NCBI GenBank assembly: GCA_025517565.1
Contig: JAOPKD010000005.1
Span: 118,023-182,022 of the forward strand
DNA: 64,000 nt
DNA from: Halapricum hydrolyticum
GTDB lineage: Archaea > Halobacteriota > Halobacteria > Halobacteriales > Haloarculaceae
Reading direction: 5' to 3'
The first letter of the stretch is position 1; every line of letters starts with the position of its first letter. Below the pieces are notes generated by a model, which saw nothing but the letters and a program-made list of their open reading frames with translations, made no database searches and was not told where the DNA came from. Positions 8,596-17,643 of this stretch are shown here, in pieces. A program made the position numbers and the translations under genes.

Positions 8596-10497
8596 CTATC
8601 GTTGATCCTCGCTCAGCACGAGGTTGCGCAGGATGTCACCGTAGGCCGGACGGGTGATGAGCACGCCAATGAGCACGCCGACGATGGTGACGATGGCGAA
8701 CCCGAACAGGTCACCGACCGACAGGAAGGTCAGTGGGCTCATCGCGATGATGGTCGTCACGGCTGCAGCGCCGATGACCCAGAAGGCCTTCCGGAAGCGG
8801 TTCTGGAAGACCCGTCCCGTGGCAACCTCGCCCTGCTGGAGGATCTCGTCGGCGATGATGATCAGGTCGTCGACCCCGGTCCCGATCACCGCGATCAGGC
8901 CGGCGATGTGCGACAGGTCCAGCGCGAGCCCGGAGACGGCCGCGAACCCGAGCAGGATGAACACCTCCGCGATCGCGGTGAAGATCATCGGGATCGCGAC
9001 CCGGACCTTGTTGTACCGGAGGAAGACCATCCCGGCGACGGCGAACCAGGCGAGCAGGCCGGTAATCAGCGACAGCGACTTGAACTCCTCGGCGAGGCTG
9101 GGCTGGATGTAGGAGACGTCGTTCTCCGCGTCCTCGGAGAGGTCGAGGTTCGTCGGCAGCGACCCGACCTCGAGGCTGATCTTGATCTCCTCGGCCTGCG
9201 CGGCGCTCGAGGCACCGATGGTGAACGTGGGGTCCTCGGTAGGCCAGTTCTCGTTGGCACCTAACTCGGTACCGAGGTCCTCGCCCATGCCGTTCGACCG
9301 GACCAGTTCGCCGTCCAGCGTCGTCAACAGACAGTAACTGCCCTGCCGTTCCGAACCGGGGCCGCCGGTTCGATCACAGTTCCCGATTCCGGTGGCGCTT
9401 GTGAACCCGAGCTCTTGCATCTGCTGCTGGAACTGCTGGGCTCCCTCCTCGGTGAGCGTGACGGGCGCTTCCCAGCCAGTTACCTCGCCGCTGGGGCTGG
9501 TTCGCTGGCCGATCTGTCCCGTACTGGCGATGTCGTCACCGGTGATGACCGTGGTGTTCGTCGTCGAATTGGCCCCTGGCTCGCGGACTTCGGCGACGAT
9601 GCGGACGACGCCACGATCGGTCACGATGTCCCGGACCTCGTCAATCTCGGCGTTGGGCACCTCGACGACGACGAACCCGTCGCCGACAGTTGTCACCGTA
9701 CCGCCGGCCAGCCCGGTCCGGTCGATCTTGCTCTGCAGGATCTCGACCACGTTCTCCCGGGTCGCGGCCGTGACACCGTCGTTGATGTCGTCTTCAGTTG
9801 CGTCGAAGCCAGACGCCTGAAGCGCGCTCGCGAACTCCTCCCTGGTGACGTCTTGGCTGAAGACCTCGATCGTCCCGCTTCGAACGCGGACGTCGATCGG
9901 TTCGACGCCGAGTTGTTCGGCGAGTTGTCTGTTGAGTTCGGCCGACTGGTTCTGGTCGAAGTCCAGATCGGTCGCGTGCATGCCAGCAAGCGGCGCCCGG
10001 ATGCGCGTCCCGCCGGAGAGATCGAACCCGTACTGGAGGTTCGTCAGTCCGGCGTCAGCCCGGCGTTCGAGCGCGAGCGTCACGTTCGAATTCTCCGCGT
10101 GGAGGGTGGTCTCGCCGCCGATAGCGATCGATCGCTCGGTCGCCGTGATGTCCGTCGTGTTCTCGGGGGTGACGACCGTCCCGCCGGTGATCGTCAGCGA
10201 GCCGTTGATGACCCGTGCCGATGAGTTCGTGCGCTCGGCCACCTCGCCTTCGACCTCGATGTCGGCGTCGGACGCGACGATCGTGTCCGTCGACTCGTTG
10301 GTCGTCTCGACGGTCGTATTGTCGAGCGTGATCGTGCTCTGTTCGAGCGTGAGCTGTTTGTCGTCACCTGTCAATTCGACGAATTCCGTCTGCGTGCCGG
10401 GATCGCTCTGGCCGACAGGCCCGACCAGCACGAGCGCGCTGGCCAGCAGGAAGACCACGAGCATCACGATCCGCCAGTTCTCGCGGAGGGAGATCAT
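8596..10497 (-). CDS. secD: Protein-export membrane protein SecD
   Basis: 633 residues. With SecF it assists protein translocation through SecYE in the cytoplasmic membrane. Archaea lack SecA, so its energetic role is separate from the bacterial motor. The N-terminal helix (about 10-30) is followed by a large extracellular P1 domain. The segment GFDLSGGTRI (about 169-178) is the SecD signature. Five further helices fill about 480-625, with a conserved GTGVDDLIIIADE near 540-552. I start at MISLRENW, whose ATG overlaps the secF stop codon (ATGA), rather than nine residues upstream. Confidence 0.96.
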   Translation of the reverse strand: MISLRENWRIVMLVVFLLASALVLVGPVGQSDPGTQTEFVELTGDDKQLTLEQSTITLDNTTVETTNESTDTIVASDADIEVEGEVAERTNSSARVINGSLTITGGTVVTPENTTDITATERSIAIGGETTLHAENSNVTLALERRADAGLTNLQYGFDLSGGTRIRAPLAGMHATDLDFDQNQSAELNRQLAEQLGVEPIDVRVRSGTIEVFSQDVTREEFASALQASGFDATEDDINDGVTAATRENVVEILQSKIDRTGLAGGTVTTVGDGFVVVEVPNAEIDEVRDIVTDRGVVRIVAEVREPGANSTTNTTVITGDDIASTGQIGQRTSPSGEVTGWEAPVTLTEEGAQQFQQQMQELGFTSATGIGNCDRTGGPGSERQGSYCLLTTLDGELVRSNGMGEDLGTELGANENWPTEDPTFTIGASSAAQAEEIKISLEVGSLPTNLDLSEDAENDVSYIQPSLAEEFKSLSLITGLLAWFAVAGMVFLRYNKVRVAIPMIFTAIAEVFILLGFAAVSGLALDLSHIAGLIAVIGTGVDDLIIIADEILQQGEVATGRVFQNRFRKAFWVIGAAAVTTIIAMSPLTFLSVGDLFGFAIVTIVGVLIGVLITRPAYGDILRNLVLSEDQR

Positions 10498-11378
10498 CGG
10501 GCCACCCCCTCGAACTTGTACCATCGGAGGAGACTGAGGTTCAGCATGTACGTATTCATCAGGTCAGCCGTCAGCCCGAACACGAGGATGAGTCCGATGT
10601 CGGGCAACAGCGGGATCGAGAGGATCGACGAGACGAGCGTCATCACGATCATCGCCGCGATCGATGTGAGCGTCATCGTCACACCGGTCTGCATCGCGTT
10701 GTACGTCGACTCGTAGAAGCTGCCGCGCCGCCGCAAAATGTGATTGTTGAGCAGGATGTCGGAGTCGACCGAATACCCGATCAACATCAGCAAGGCAGCG
10801 ACTGTCCCCAGCGAGAGGTTGATGTCGAACAGTCCAGTCAGCGCCAGTAAATCCATGATCGCGAGCGGGATCACGATGTCCGAAAACGCAGAGATGACGA
10901 CCGCGATCGAGGGCACGAACGTCCGGAAGAGAGCGAACACGAACACGCTCATGCCGGCGAACGCGAGCGCCAGCCCGAGCAGGGCGTTCTGCTGGTTGGT
11001 CGTCCCGAACGCGGCCGAACGGGTGCTGGTCCGCTGGACGTCGAATCCAGCCGCCTCCGCCGTTGACTTGATCGCTTCGGCACTGGACGAGCCCTGATCC
11101 AGGAACGTCACGATGTACTCGTTGCTGCCCTGAACCGGCCGAATCGAATCGATCGGGGCATCGAACGCCTCACGGATCCCCGACTGACCGGCATCAGTGG
11201 CAATTCGCAATTCCGTCCCACCGGTGAAATCGAACCCGAGTGGGACGGGCGTCCCGTGCAAGAGATAGTATACGACGAGCACCAGTAGCGAGAACCCGAG
11301 GACTGCGAGCGGAGGTCCCGCAAGCTGGCGGTTTGAGTACCGGTCGTAATCGATCTCCGGTACGTCGAACTCGACCAT
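10494..11378 (-). CDS. secF: Protein-export membrane protein SecF
   Basis: 294 residues with six transmembrane helices. The partner of SecD in the SecDF complex. The GFDFTGGTELRI segment (about 49-60) is the SecF counterpart of the SecD signature, and GYSVDSDILLNNHI (about 203-216) is the conserved RND-type motif. secF precedes secD, and their coding regions overlap by four bases, so they are one operon. On the minus strand a TATA-like ACTTATTCA at about 11401-11409 lies some 27 nt before the ATG. Confidence 0.96.
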   Translation of the reverse strand: MVEFDVPEIDYDRYSNRQLAGPPLAVLGFSLLVLVVYYLLHGTPVPLGFDFTGGTELRIATDAGQSGIREAFDAPIDSIRPVQGSNEYIVTFLDQGSSSAEAIKSTAEAAGFDVQRTSTRSAAFGTTNQQNALLGLALAFAGMSVFVFALFRTFVPSIAVVISAFSDIVIPLAIMDLLALTGLFDINLSLGTVAALLMLIGYSVDSDILLNNHILRRRGSFYESTYNAMQTGVTMTLTSIAAMIVMTLVSSILSIPLLPDIGLILVFGLTADLMNTYMLNLSLLRWYKFEGVAR

Positions 11379-11429
11379 AGGCCAGGGTGTGAGACGGCCG
11401 TGAATAAGTTTTCCTAAGTCCGCGCGCCT

Positions 11430-11453
11430 ACTCGCGGGTCGCTACCGCTCCCC
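11430..11453 (-). repeat. Dispersed intergenic repeat, copy 2
   Basis: Reverse-strand copy of the 24-nt element at 8313-8336, differing at one position. It lies between the secF promoter and the end of the downstream gene at 11493. Confidence 0.6.
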
Positions 11454-11492
11454 GCTCACTTTTCGAGGCCCCTCGCTTTGCTCGGTGCCTCG

Positions 11493-11966
11493 CTACTCGG
11501 GGAGATACCGAACGCTCAGCACGCCCTCCGCGGCACGGACCTCGACGCGGTCGACCCCGAGGCGGGCGGCGCGGGCGACCGTCTGTCGGTCGTCGATCAC
11601 GTCCCGGGCCGCCTGCTCGGTCCGGTCGTCAGGAACGGTCAGCACGTGCAGTTCACCCTTGCCCGCCCGTGGCTGGCGCGTCAATTCGCCGACGGACTGG
11701 TCGGCGGCGATGTCGTGCTCCTGTTTGGTCGGCGACTCGTCGCTGTACTCGACGGGGATCGTCCGGCGCTCGTCGATCGACTCGATGGCGTAGATGGCCG
11801 TCGTCGGCGGCTCTGCGACCAGCGTTCCGACGATGACCTCGCCGGGTTCGAGCGGCGGATCGGGCTGTTCGCCGAGCGTGTGAACCTGGCTGGTCGCGAC
11901 GTCCGTGAGGATCGCCGTCTCCGCGTCGGACTCGCTCACCAGAAAGGTCCCTTCGGTCTCGTTCAT
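11493..11966 (-). CDS. Conserved haloarchaeal protein (DUF5812-like)
   Basis: About 157 residues, strongly acidic in the middle and predicted soluble. It begins MNETEGTFLVSESDAE and contains a beta-rich first half (PGEVIVGTLVAEPP at about 40-53) that looks like a small beta barrel. The C-terminal third (AARDVIDDRQTVARAARLG) is helical. I associate it with the haloarchaeal DUF5812 family from general resemblance only. An in-frame ATG two codons upstream is an alternative start. No functional clue comes from the neighbours. Confidence 0.65.
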   Translation of the reverse strand: MNETEGTFLVSESDAETAILTDVATSQVHTLGEQPDPPLEPGEVIVGTLVAEPPTTAIYAIESIDERRTIPVEYSDESPTKQEHDIAADQSVGELTRQPRAGKGELHVLTVPDDRTEQAARDVIDDRQTVARAARLGVDRVEVRAAEGVLSVRYLPE

Positions 11967-12027
11967 GCCCACTCGTAGACGACGCGGCCGGTTTGGCCCT
12001 TTCGACTGGCACCGCGGCAGCGTTTGG

Positions 12028-12570
12028 TCATCGTCGCCACCGGTGGACGAGATAGACGACGAGAGCCGCCGAGATCGGTGCGCCGAGCCCCGAGAGCGGC
12101 GGCAGATCGTAGAGAGTGCGGATCACGGGCGCGAGCGCGCCGTACTGATCGACCGAAACCTGAAACTCCGCCGGCGTGGAAACGACGAGCATGAGATACA
12201 GCGACAGCAAGAAGAGATAGCCGCTGGCGGCCAGCTCGCGGTCGTACCGTCGGTCGCCGCGTCCCGTGCGGTGGCGGCGCGCGACCAGCAGCACGGGAGC
12301 GATCACGGGCGCGAGCACGAACAGCGCGACGACGACGTAGAAGCTCCGGGCAAACGTGAACACGCCCGCGCGCGCACCAAACGACCCTCCGATGAGGTAG
12401 ATCAGCGCCAGGACGAACGCCGACGCGACCACCAGCGCGGCCAGTCCACCGACCAGCACGTACGAACGGAACAGCCACGAGTCACTGCGGCGAAAGGCGT
12501 AGGGGAACGCGCCGAACACGCCGCGATATGTTCGGTCGTCCCCGTCCGATCCGGCGGTGTCTGCGTCCAT
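12028..12570 (-). CDS. Conserved haloarchaeal membrane protein
   Basis: 180 residues with about four or five hydrophobic helices (near 34-60, 68-95, 112-130 and 155-175) and a short acidic N-terminus. No recognised catalytic motif. I take the start at MDADTAGSDG because a TATA-like CGTTTAATG lies about 30 nt upstream on the minus strand. A longer in-frame start at 12621 would run through that promoter. It is divergent from the CPBP protease gene. Confidence 0.65.
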   Translation of the reverse strand: MDADTAGSDGDDRTYRGVFGAFPYAFRRSDSWLFRSYVLVGGLAALVVASAFVLALIYLIGGSFGARAGVFTFARSFYVVVALFVLAPVIAPVLLVARRHRTGRGDRRYDRELAASGYLFLLSLYLMLVVSTPAEFQVSVDQYGALAPVIRTLYDLPPLSGLGAPISAALVVYLVHRWRR

Positions 12571-12654
12571 CACCAGTCGACGTTGGTCCGACGGGACATT
12601 AAACGGCCGGGATCGGTGCAATCATACGGATTCAACCAGTAGTCGAGCGGGAAG

Positions 12655-13452
12655 ATGGACTCGAAGTACGTCGAGGTAGGAGACTTCGACACGCGTCTCC
12701 GGGCGGCCGGGCACAGCATCGGCGTCGTCGTGGCCGCGTTCCTCGTGGGCGGTTTCGTCCTTTCAACTGTGGGAGTCCTGCTTCTCGCGCCGTTCGTGGA
12801 CATCAGGCTCCCGGACGGTGGCCTGACGCCAGTTGCCAACGCCGTCGGGATGTCGTGGCAGTTCATCGGCTTCATACTCGTCGTCGTGGCCTATCTCTAC
12901 CGGTACGAGGAGTGGTCGCTGATCGGTGTTCGAGTTCCGACGCTCCGCGACCTCGGATACGTCGTCGGCGGCTTCCTGGCGCTGCTGGTCCTGAATGCGG
13001 TCCTGAGCGTCATCATCAGCGCTATCGGTGTCGACATCGCGCAGAACTCCGTCGTCGGGATGGGACAGGAGAATCCCGAACTCTTCCTGTATCTGATCCC
13101 GATCAATCTGCTGCTCGTCGGCCCGGGCGAGGAACTGCTCTTCCGCGGGGTCGTCCAGCGGCTGTTCAAGCGCGCCTACGGCATCGTTCCGGGGATTCTG
13201 ATCGCGAGTGCGCTCTTCGGCATCGCTCACTTCGTCGCGACGTTCGGACAGGGTGCCAGCGGTATCGTCACGTATCTCGCTGTCGCAGCGGTCCTCGGTG
13301 TGGTTCTGGGCACAGTCTACGAGTTGACGAATAACATCGTCGTTCCCGCGGTGATCCACGGCTTCTGGAACGCGATGCAGTTCGCTGCGCAGTGGTATGT
13401 CGCGACCCACGACCTCCCCCAGCAAGCGCTCGTCGTCCTGTTTCCCTTCTGA
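12655..13452 (+). CDS. CPBP-family intramembrane glutamic endopeptidase
   Basis: 265 residues with about eight membrane helices. A protease or putative bacteriocin-immunity protein of the CAAX/ABI (CPBP) family, acting inside the membrane. The catalytic motif EELLFRG starts with Glu159-Glu160. The second conserved His motif GIAHFVATF is near 190 and HGFWNAMQ near 240, completing the family's usual set. Substrate unknown; archaeal members have not been tied to one pathway. Transcribed alone. Confidence 0.88.
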   Translation: MDSKYVEVGDFDTRLRAAGHSIGVVVAAFLVGGFVLSTVGVLLLAPFVDIRLPDGGLTPVANAVGMSWQFIGFILVVVAYLYRYEEWSLIGVRVPTLRDLGYVVGGFLALLVLNAVLSVIISAIGVDIAQNSVVGMGQENPELFLYLIPINLLLVGPGEELLFRGVVQRLFKRAYGIVPGILIASALFGIAHFVATFGQGASGIVTYLAVAAVLGVVLGTVYELTNNIVVPAVIHGFWNAMQFAAQWYVATHDLPQQALVVLFPF

Positions 13453-13474
13453 TCGCTCACGACGCCCACGAGAG

Positions 13475-14347
13475 TCAATAGCACAGCTGTTCGACCCGCT
13501 GGTCGTACAGCCGTGAGAGCAACGCCGTCATCGGCCCGCCTCCGATCTCGACGCCGTCGAGTGTCTCGACCGGGCGGAGTTCCCAGGTCGTGTTCGTCAC
13601 GAACGCTTCGTCGGCCCTGTGTACTTCCTCGACGGCGTAACGGCCTTCCTCGACGGGAAGGCCCTCCTCGCCGGCGAGCTGGAGCACGATCGATCGGGTG
13701 ACGCCCGGCAGGAGAGGGAGTTCCGTCGAAGGCGTCTTCAGGACGCCGTCGTCTACGAAAAAGAGGTTGCTCGTCGCGCCTTCGACCACGTAACCGTCCG
13801 GGTCGCGCATGAGTGCTTCGTCGGCCTGGACGTCGCCCGTCCGCCGCAGTTCCAGCCGGGCGAGGATCCCGTCGAGGTAGTTGTGCGTCTTCGCGTCGGA
13901 CGGGATCGACTCGTCGGGAACAGGCCGTGTCGCCACCGTCCGGAGGACAGCGGCCTCGTCCCAGACGTTCTCGCCGTCAGTCCCGCCACGCGGCAGCGGT
14001 GAGACCTGGACGACGATCGTCGGATCGACCCGCTCGGCGGGCGTGAGCTTCCCGGGCTGGACCCCGCGCGTGATCGAGAGCTTGACGTAGGCGTCGGCCA
14101 GATCGTTCGCTGCAAGCGTCTCACGGACTCGCTTGTGGAGGTCCTCGCGCGGGGGTATCGCCTCCGCGAAGCCCAGCGTGGCGACGGTCCGCTCCAGGCG
14201 GTCAGCGTGGGCGTCCCACGCCAGGATCGTCCCGCCGTAGGCCCGCAGCGTCTCGAAGGCCCCGTCGCCGTAGGCGAACCCGCGATCGCGGACGCTAACA
14301 GTCGCCTCCTCCTCGGGGACGAGTTTCCCGTCGAGATGATACTGCAT
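13475..14347 (-). CDS. Class IV PLP aminotransferase (IlvE/PabC-like)
   Basis: 290 residues of fold-type IV, the group of branched-chain aminotransferases, D-amino-acid aminotransferases and aminodeoxychorismate lyases. The catalytic lysine lies in DAKTHNYLDGILARLEL, and the later DGYVVEGATSNLFF is the conserved Glu-containing PLP motif. The N-terminus GFAYGDGAFETLRAY is also typical. Motifs do not separate branched-chain transaminase from 4-amino-4-deoxychorismate lyase. The start ATG is the only reasonable one. The gene is divergent from cysK across a tandem repeat. Confidence 0.85.
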   Translation of the reverse strand: MQYHLDGKLVPEEEATVSVRDRGFAYGDGAFETLRAYGGTILAWDAHADRLERTVATLGFAEAIPPREDLHKRVRETLAANDLADAYVKLSITRGVQPGKLTPAERVDPTIVVQVSPLPRGGTDGENVWDEAAVLRTVATRPVPDESIPSDAKTHNYLDGILARLELRRTGDVQADEALMRDPDGYVVEGATSNLFFVDDGVLKTPSTELPLLPGVTRSIVLQLAGEEGLPVEEGRYAVEEVHRADEAFVTNTTWELRPVETLDGVEIGGGPMTALLSRLYDQRVEQLCY

Positions 14348-14364
14348 CGTGACGCGGTTGGTCG

Positions 14365-14483
14365 GTCGAGGGCTTGTGCGTTCCGGCTATGGCAGTCGGG
14401 GGCTTGTGCGGTCCGGCTATGGCAGTCGAGGGCTTGTGCGGTCCGGCTGTCTCTACAGGGATCGTGTAGTCCGGCTATGGCGG
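14365..14483 (+). repeat. Four 30-bp tandem repeats between divergent genes
   Basis: Units start at 14365, 14395, 14425 and about 14455, each built on GGCTTGTGCG followed by TCCGGCTATGGCA. The first two differ at only a couple of positions, the third diverges in its last bases and the fourth is degenerate. The array fills the space between the class IV aminotransferase (leftward) and cysK (rightward), just upstream of the cysK promoter. Confidence 0.85.
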
Positions 14484-14570
14484 TCGGGATCGACGCGGTC
14501 GACGATCCCACAGAGGCAACGCTTGGGACAGTCGACAGTATAAGGGACTCAAGTAGCATACACCCGAGCA

Positions 14571-15491
14571 GTGAAAGAGAACATCCTGGAGACGTTGGGG
14601 TCGCCCCTGGTCGAGCTGGAGTCGCCGGAAGGCGCGACAGTGGCCGCGAAGGTGGAGTCGTTCAACCCCGGCGGGTCCGCGAAGGACCGGCCGGCCACCT
14701 ACATGATCGAAGCCGCCGAGGACGCGGGCGAGCTCGGGCCAGGCGACCGGATCGTCGAACCGACCAGCGGTAACACGGGTATCGGAATCTCGATGGCCGC
14801 CGCGGCGAAAGGCTACGACGTCACGATCGTGATGAGCGAAGAGAAGTCCATCGAGCGCCAGCAGATCATGCGCGCCTACGGCGCGGACCTGCACCTGATC
14901 GAGGGCGACATGACTCGCGCACGCGAGGTCGCCGACCGGCTCGAACGCGAAGAGGGAATGGTCCAGTTGCGACAGTTCGAGAACGAGGCCAACCCGCAGG
15001 CGCACTACGAGACGACGGGCCCGGAGATCCTCGAGCAGGTCGGCGACCGGACGATCGACGCCTTCGTCGCGGGGATCGGGACCGGCGGGACGATCACCGG
15101 CACGGGTCGGCGGCTCCGCGAGGCGTTCCCCGGGGTGACGATCGTGGGGGTCGAACCGGAGGGGAACGCAGTGCTCGCGACCGGCGAGGCCGGCAGCGAC
15201 GACTTCCAGGGGATGGGGCCGGGCTTCGTCAGTGAGATCCTCGACGTGGAGTTGATCGACGAACTCGAAACCGTCACCATCGAGGACGCCGAGGCGGAGT
15301 GTCGACGACTCGCCCGCGAGGAGGGGATCCTCGTCGGCCAGTCTTCCGGCGCGATGGGTGTGGTCGCACGGGACGTCGCCGAGCGGCTCGCCGACCCGGG
15401 CGACAGCGAGGACCCGCCGCTGGTGGCGACGGTCTTCTGGGACAGCGGCGAGCGGTACATGTCCACCGGGATGTTCGACGAACAGGCGTGA
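14571..15491 (+). CDS. cysK: Cysteine synthase (O-acetylserine sulfhydrylase family)
   Basis: 306 residues, PLP-dependent. It makes cysteine from O-acetylserine (or O-phosphoserine) and sulfide, or belongs to the close beta-synthase group. Lys38 in NPGGSAKDR is the Schiff-base lysine. TSGNTG at 65-70 binds the substrate carboxylate, and GTGGTITG near 165 holds the cofactor phosphate. The start codon is GTG; a TATA-like AGTATAAGG at 14537-14545 lies about 27 nt upstream. The alternative O-phosphoserine specificity cannot be excluded from the sequence. Confidence 0.93.
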   Translation: MKENILETLGSPLVELESPEGATVAAKVESFNPGGSAKDRPATYMIEAAEDAGELGPGDRIVEPTSGNTGIGISMAAAAKGYDVTIVMSEEKSIERQQIMRAYGADLHLIEGDMTRAREVADRLEREEGMVQLRQFENEANPQAHYETTGPEILEQVGDRTIDAFVAGIGTGGTITGTGRRLREAFPGVTIVGVEPEGNAVLATGEAGSDDFQGMGPGFVSEILDVELIDELETVTIEDAEAECRRLAREEGILVGQSSGAMGVVARDVAERLADPGDSEDPPLVATVFWDSGERYMSTGMFDEQA

Positions 15492-15805
15492 ACGCCGCTG
15501 CTGGTGCGAACCGGAGCGCCGAGAGCTTCGCCGGGCAAAGAGAAACCGTTTAGTGGCCGCCCACGAAGAGGAAGACGGGAACACACGACCGCAAATCTGA
15601 CACGCCGTCCGATTGGGCGGCTCGGGATTGCGGACGTGTCCGGCGTCACGCGCCGAACGCAGTCTCCACTGCCGACGCGCGAGCGATAGTGACCGTTGTC
15701 CGTCTCTGCCGGACCGACTGCACGAGTGCGGTCGTGCCGGGAACTCGGTACAACGGTCACTCCGACGCCACACGAATCGCGGTCAGTGTCGTTCCAATCA
15801 GAACA
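15492..15805. other. Intergenic region before rpsO, nothing recognised
   Basis: 314 bases between cysK and rpsO. I see no tRNA, no clear repeat and no convincing small gene. A GTTTAGTGG at about 15548-15556 could be a distant promoter element, which would give rpsO a long leader. The rpsO frame stays open for 39 codons upstream, but that stretch does not resemble S15. Confidence 0.5.
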
Positions 15806-16270
15806 ATGGCACGAATGCATACACGCCGCCGCGGCTCGTCCAGTTCGGACAAGCCCGTGGCGGACGAACCGCCGGAGTGGAGTGACGTAGATGAAGACGC
15901 CATCGAGGAGCGCGTCGTCGAGCTGGCAGAAGACGGCCACAGCCCCAGCGAGATCGGGCTGAAGCTGCGCGACGAGGGCGTCCAGGGCACGCCGGTGCCG
16001 GACGTCAAGCTCGCGACCGGCAAGAAGATCACCGAGATCCTCGAGGACAACGACACCGACCCCGAACTCCCCGAGGACCTCTACAACCTGTTCGAGCGTG
16101 CCGTCCGCCTGCGCGAGCACATGGACGAGCACCCCGGCGACCACCAGAACAAGCGCGCTCTGCAGAACACCGAGTCGAAGATCCGTCGCCTCGTGGATTA
16201 CTACCGCGGCGACGAACTCGACGAGGAGTTCACCTACAGCTACGACGTCGCCAAAGAGTACCTCGAGTAG
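15806..16270 (+). CDS. rpsO: Ribosomal protein S15
   Basis: Archaeal uS15, 154 residues, binds 16S rRNA in the central domain of the small subunit. It starts MARMHTRRRGSSSS, the usual archaeal N-terminus. The middle contains VPDVKLATGKKITEIL, and the C-terminal S15 fold includes the rRNA-binding segment ENPGDHQNKRALQNTESKI-like residues (about 105-125). The first gene of a tight block with the RecJ-like gene, pcc1 and rps3ae, the standard haloarchaeal order. Confidence 0.97.
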   Translation: MARMHTRRRGSSSSDKPVADEPPEWSDVDEDAIEERVVELAEDGHSPSEIGLKLRDEGVQGTPVPDVKLATGKKITEILEDNDTDPELPEDLYNLFERAVRLREHMDEHPGDHQNKRALQNTESKIRRLVDYYRGDELDEEFTYSYDVAKEYLE

Positions 16271-17392
16271 ATGTCCACCACCGGTCGCTCCCGCGAGGAC
16301 GCCCCCGCAGCCAGCGACGTCGCCGGCACGCTCGCGACGGCCGAGTTCGTTCGGCTCGTCGCTGGTGCCGACGCCGATTCGCTGGCTGGGGCCGGGCTCC
16401 TCGCCCGCGCGCTCGACGGGAACTCGATCCCGTTCCAGGTGACCGTCGCACGTCCCTGGGCGAGCGCCGACCGCGCGACCGAGGCCGACCTGACCGTCGC
16501 GATCGGCCCGACAGGAATCGACGGCGATCTCGCGCTTTCGGGTTCCAGATCGGCCAGCGCGGCCGCCTTCGGGGCCGCGCGCGAACTCGATGCCGAGAGC
16601 GCCGATCCGACGCTCGCGCTGGCCGGGTCCCGGATGGCCGACGCGCCGACGGCGACCGACTTCGCGGAGATCACGGGGCTGGAACGGCGGCCCGGCGTCG
16701 CCGTGCCGACCGATGACCTCGCGGACGGGCTGGCGCACACGACGCTGACGCACGCGCCGTTCTCGGGCGATCCCGGGGCCGCAGCCGACGCGCTGGAGAC
16801 GATCGACGATGGAGCCGACGACGACCGGCGCGTCGCCTCGCTGCTCGCGCTGGCCGCCCTCGAAGGCAGCCCAAGCGAGCGAGTCGCCGAGACGATCGGT
16901 GCCGCGCTCCGGCCTTTCGAGGGCGGCCCCTTCGAGACGATCGGCGGCTACGCCGACGTGCTCGAAGCCACAGTTCGAGAGGACCCCGGGACCGCCGTCG
17001 CGCTGGCGCTGGGCCACGACGTTCGCGAGGCCGCGCTTTCGGCCTGGCGACGCCACGCCCGCAGTGCACACGCCGCGGTCGACGCGGCGACGACGGGCCG
17101 GTACGACGGCCTGTTCGTCGCTCGCGACGACGGCGACGTGCCCGTCGAAACGGTCGCGCGACTGCTCCGGGACGTCCGCTCGCCCGAACCGGTCGTGCTC
17201 GCGCTGACCGACGGCCGGGCCGCTGCGGCCGCGACGCCCGAGGCCGAGGTCGATCTGGAAGCCGTCTTCGAGCGGGCGATCAGCCGGCTGGGCGACGGAA
17301 CCGCGTTCGGAACGCGACGGCGCGCGGTCGCGACTGTCGAGGCCGAGACCGCCGACGTGATCACGGCCGTCAGGGAGGCGATCCAGACATGA
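16271..17392 (+). CDS. RecJ-like (DHH-superfamily-derived) haloarchaeal protein
   Basis: 373 residues, Ala-rich and acidic. It starts directly after the rpsO stop codon and overlaps pcc1 by four bases, so it is co-transcribed with them. In haloarchaea the gene at this spot is commonly annotated as single-stranded-DNA exonuclease RecJ. I do not see the DHH catalytic motif or a clear set of metal-binding Asp/His residues, so enzymatic activity is doubtful. The C-terminal part (about 300-373) resembles a DHHA1-like substrate domain only loosely. It may be a non-catalytic partner of replication or of KEOPS; this is inference from synteny. Confidence 0.65.
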   Translation: MSTTGRSREDAPAASDVAGTLATAEFVRLVAGADADSLAGAGLLARALDGNSIPFQVTVARPWASADRATEADLTVAIGPTGIDGDLALSGSRSASAAAFGAARELDAESADPTLALAGSRMADAPTATDFAEITGLERRPGVAVPTDDLADGLAHTTLTHAPFSGDPGAAADALETIDDGADDDRRVASLLALAALEGSPSERVAETIGAALRPFEGGPFETIGGYADVLEATVREDPGTAVALALGHDVREAALSAWRRHARSAHAAVDAATTGRYDGLFVARDDGDVPVETVARLLRDVRSPEPVVLALTDGRAAAAATPEAEVDLEAVFERAISRLGDGTAFGTRRRAVATVEAETADVITAVREAIQT

Positions 17393-17643
17393 GTCGACGC
17401 GATCCAGGCGTGACACGGGAGCTCGTCGTCCGGACGACCCACGACGATCCCGAGGCAATCGCCGCGTCAGTTCGGCCGGACAACACCGACGAGATGTCGA
17501 CGGACGTCCACGGGCAGGCGATCGAGACTGAAATCACGCGGGAGACGACCAGTGGACTGCACTCGACGGCGGACGATTACGTCGTCAATCTCCACGTAGC
17601 CGCACAGTGTACGACCAACCACGACAACCACGATAACACATGA
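17389..17643 (+). CDS. pcc1: KEOPS complex subunit Pcc1
   Basis: 84 residues. Pcc1 is the dimerisation subunit of KEOPS, which makes threonylcarbamoyladenosine (t6A) in tRNA together with Kae1, Bud32 and Cgi121. The small alpha/beta fold shows the features of the family: an early strand ELVVRTTHDD, VRPDNTDEM, and the later GLHSTADDYVVNL. The position between the RecJ-like gene and rps3ae, with four-base overlaps on both sides, is the known haloarchaeal arrangement. Confidence 0.85.
   Translation: MSRRDPGVTRELVVRTTHDDPEAIAASVRPDNTDEMSTDVHGQAIETEITRETTSGLHSTADDYVVNLHVAAQCTTNHDNHDNT

Noticed and set aside
14365..14483. Possible CRISPR array
   Set aside because: Units are 30 bp head-to-tail without spacers and the last copies are degenerate; no cas genes occur in the window.
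15005..17458. 817-codon frame antisense to cysK, rpsO and the RecJ-like gene
   Set aside because: It covers several confident genes on the other strand; its composition is that of a shadow frame.
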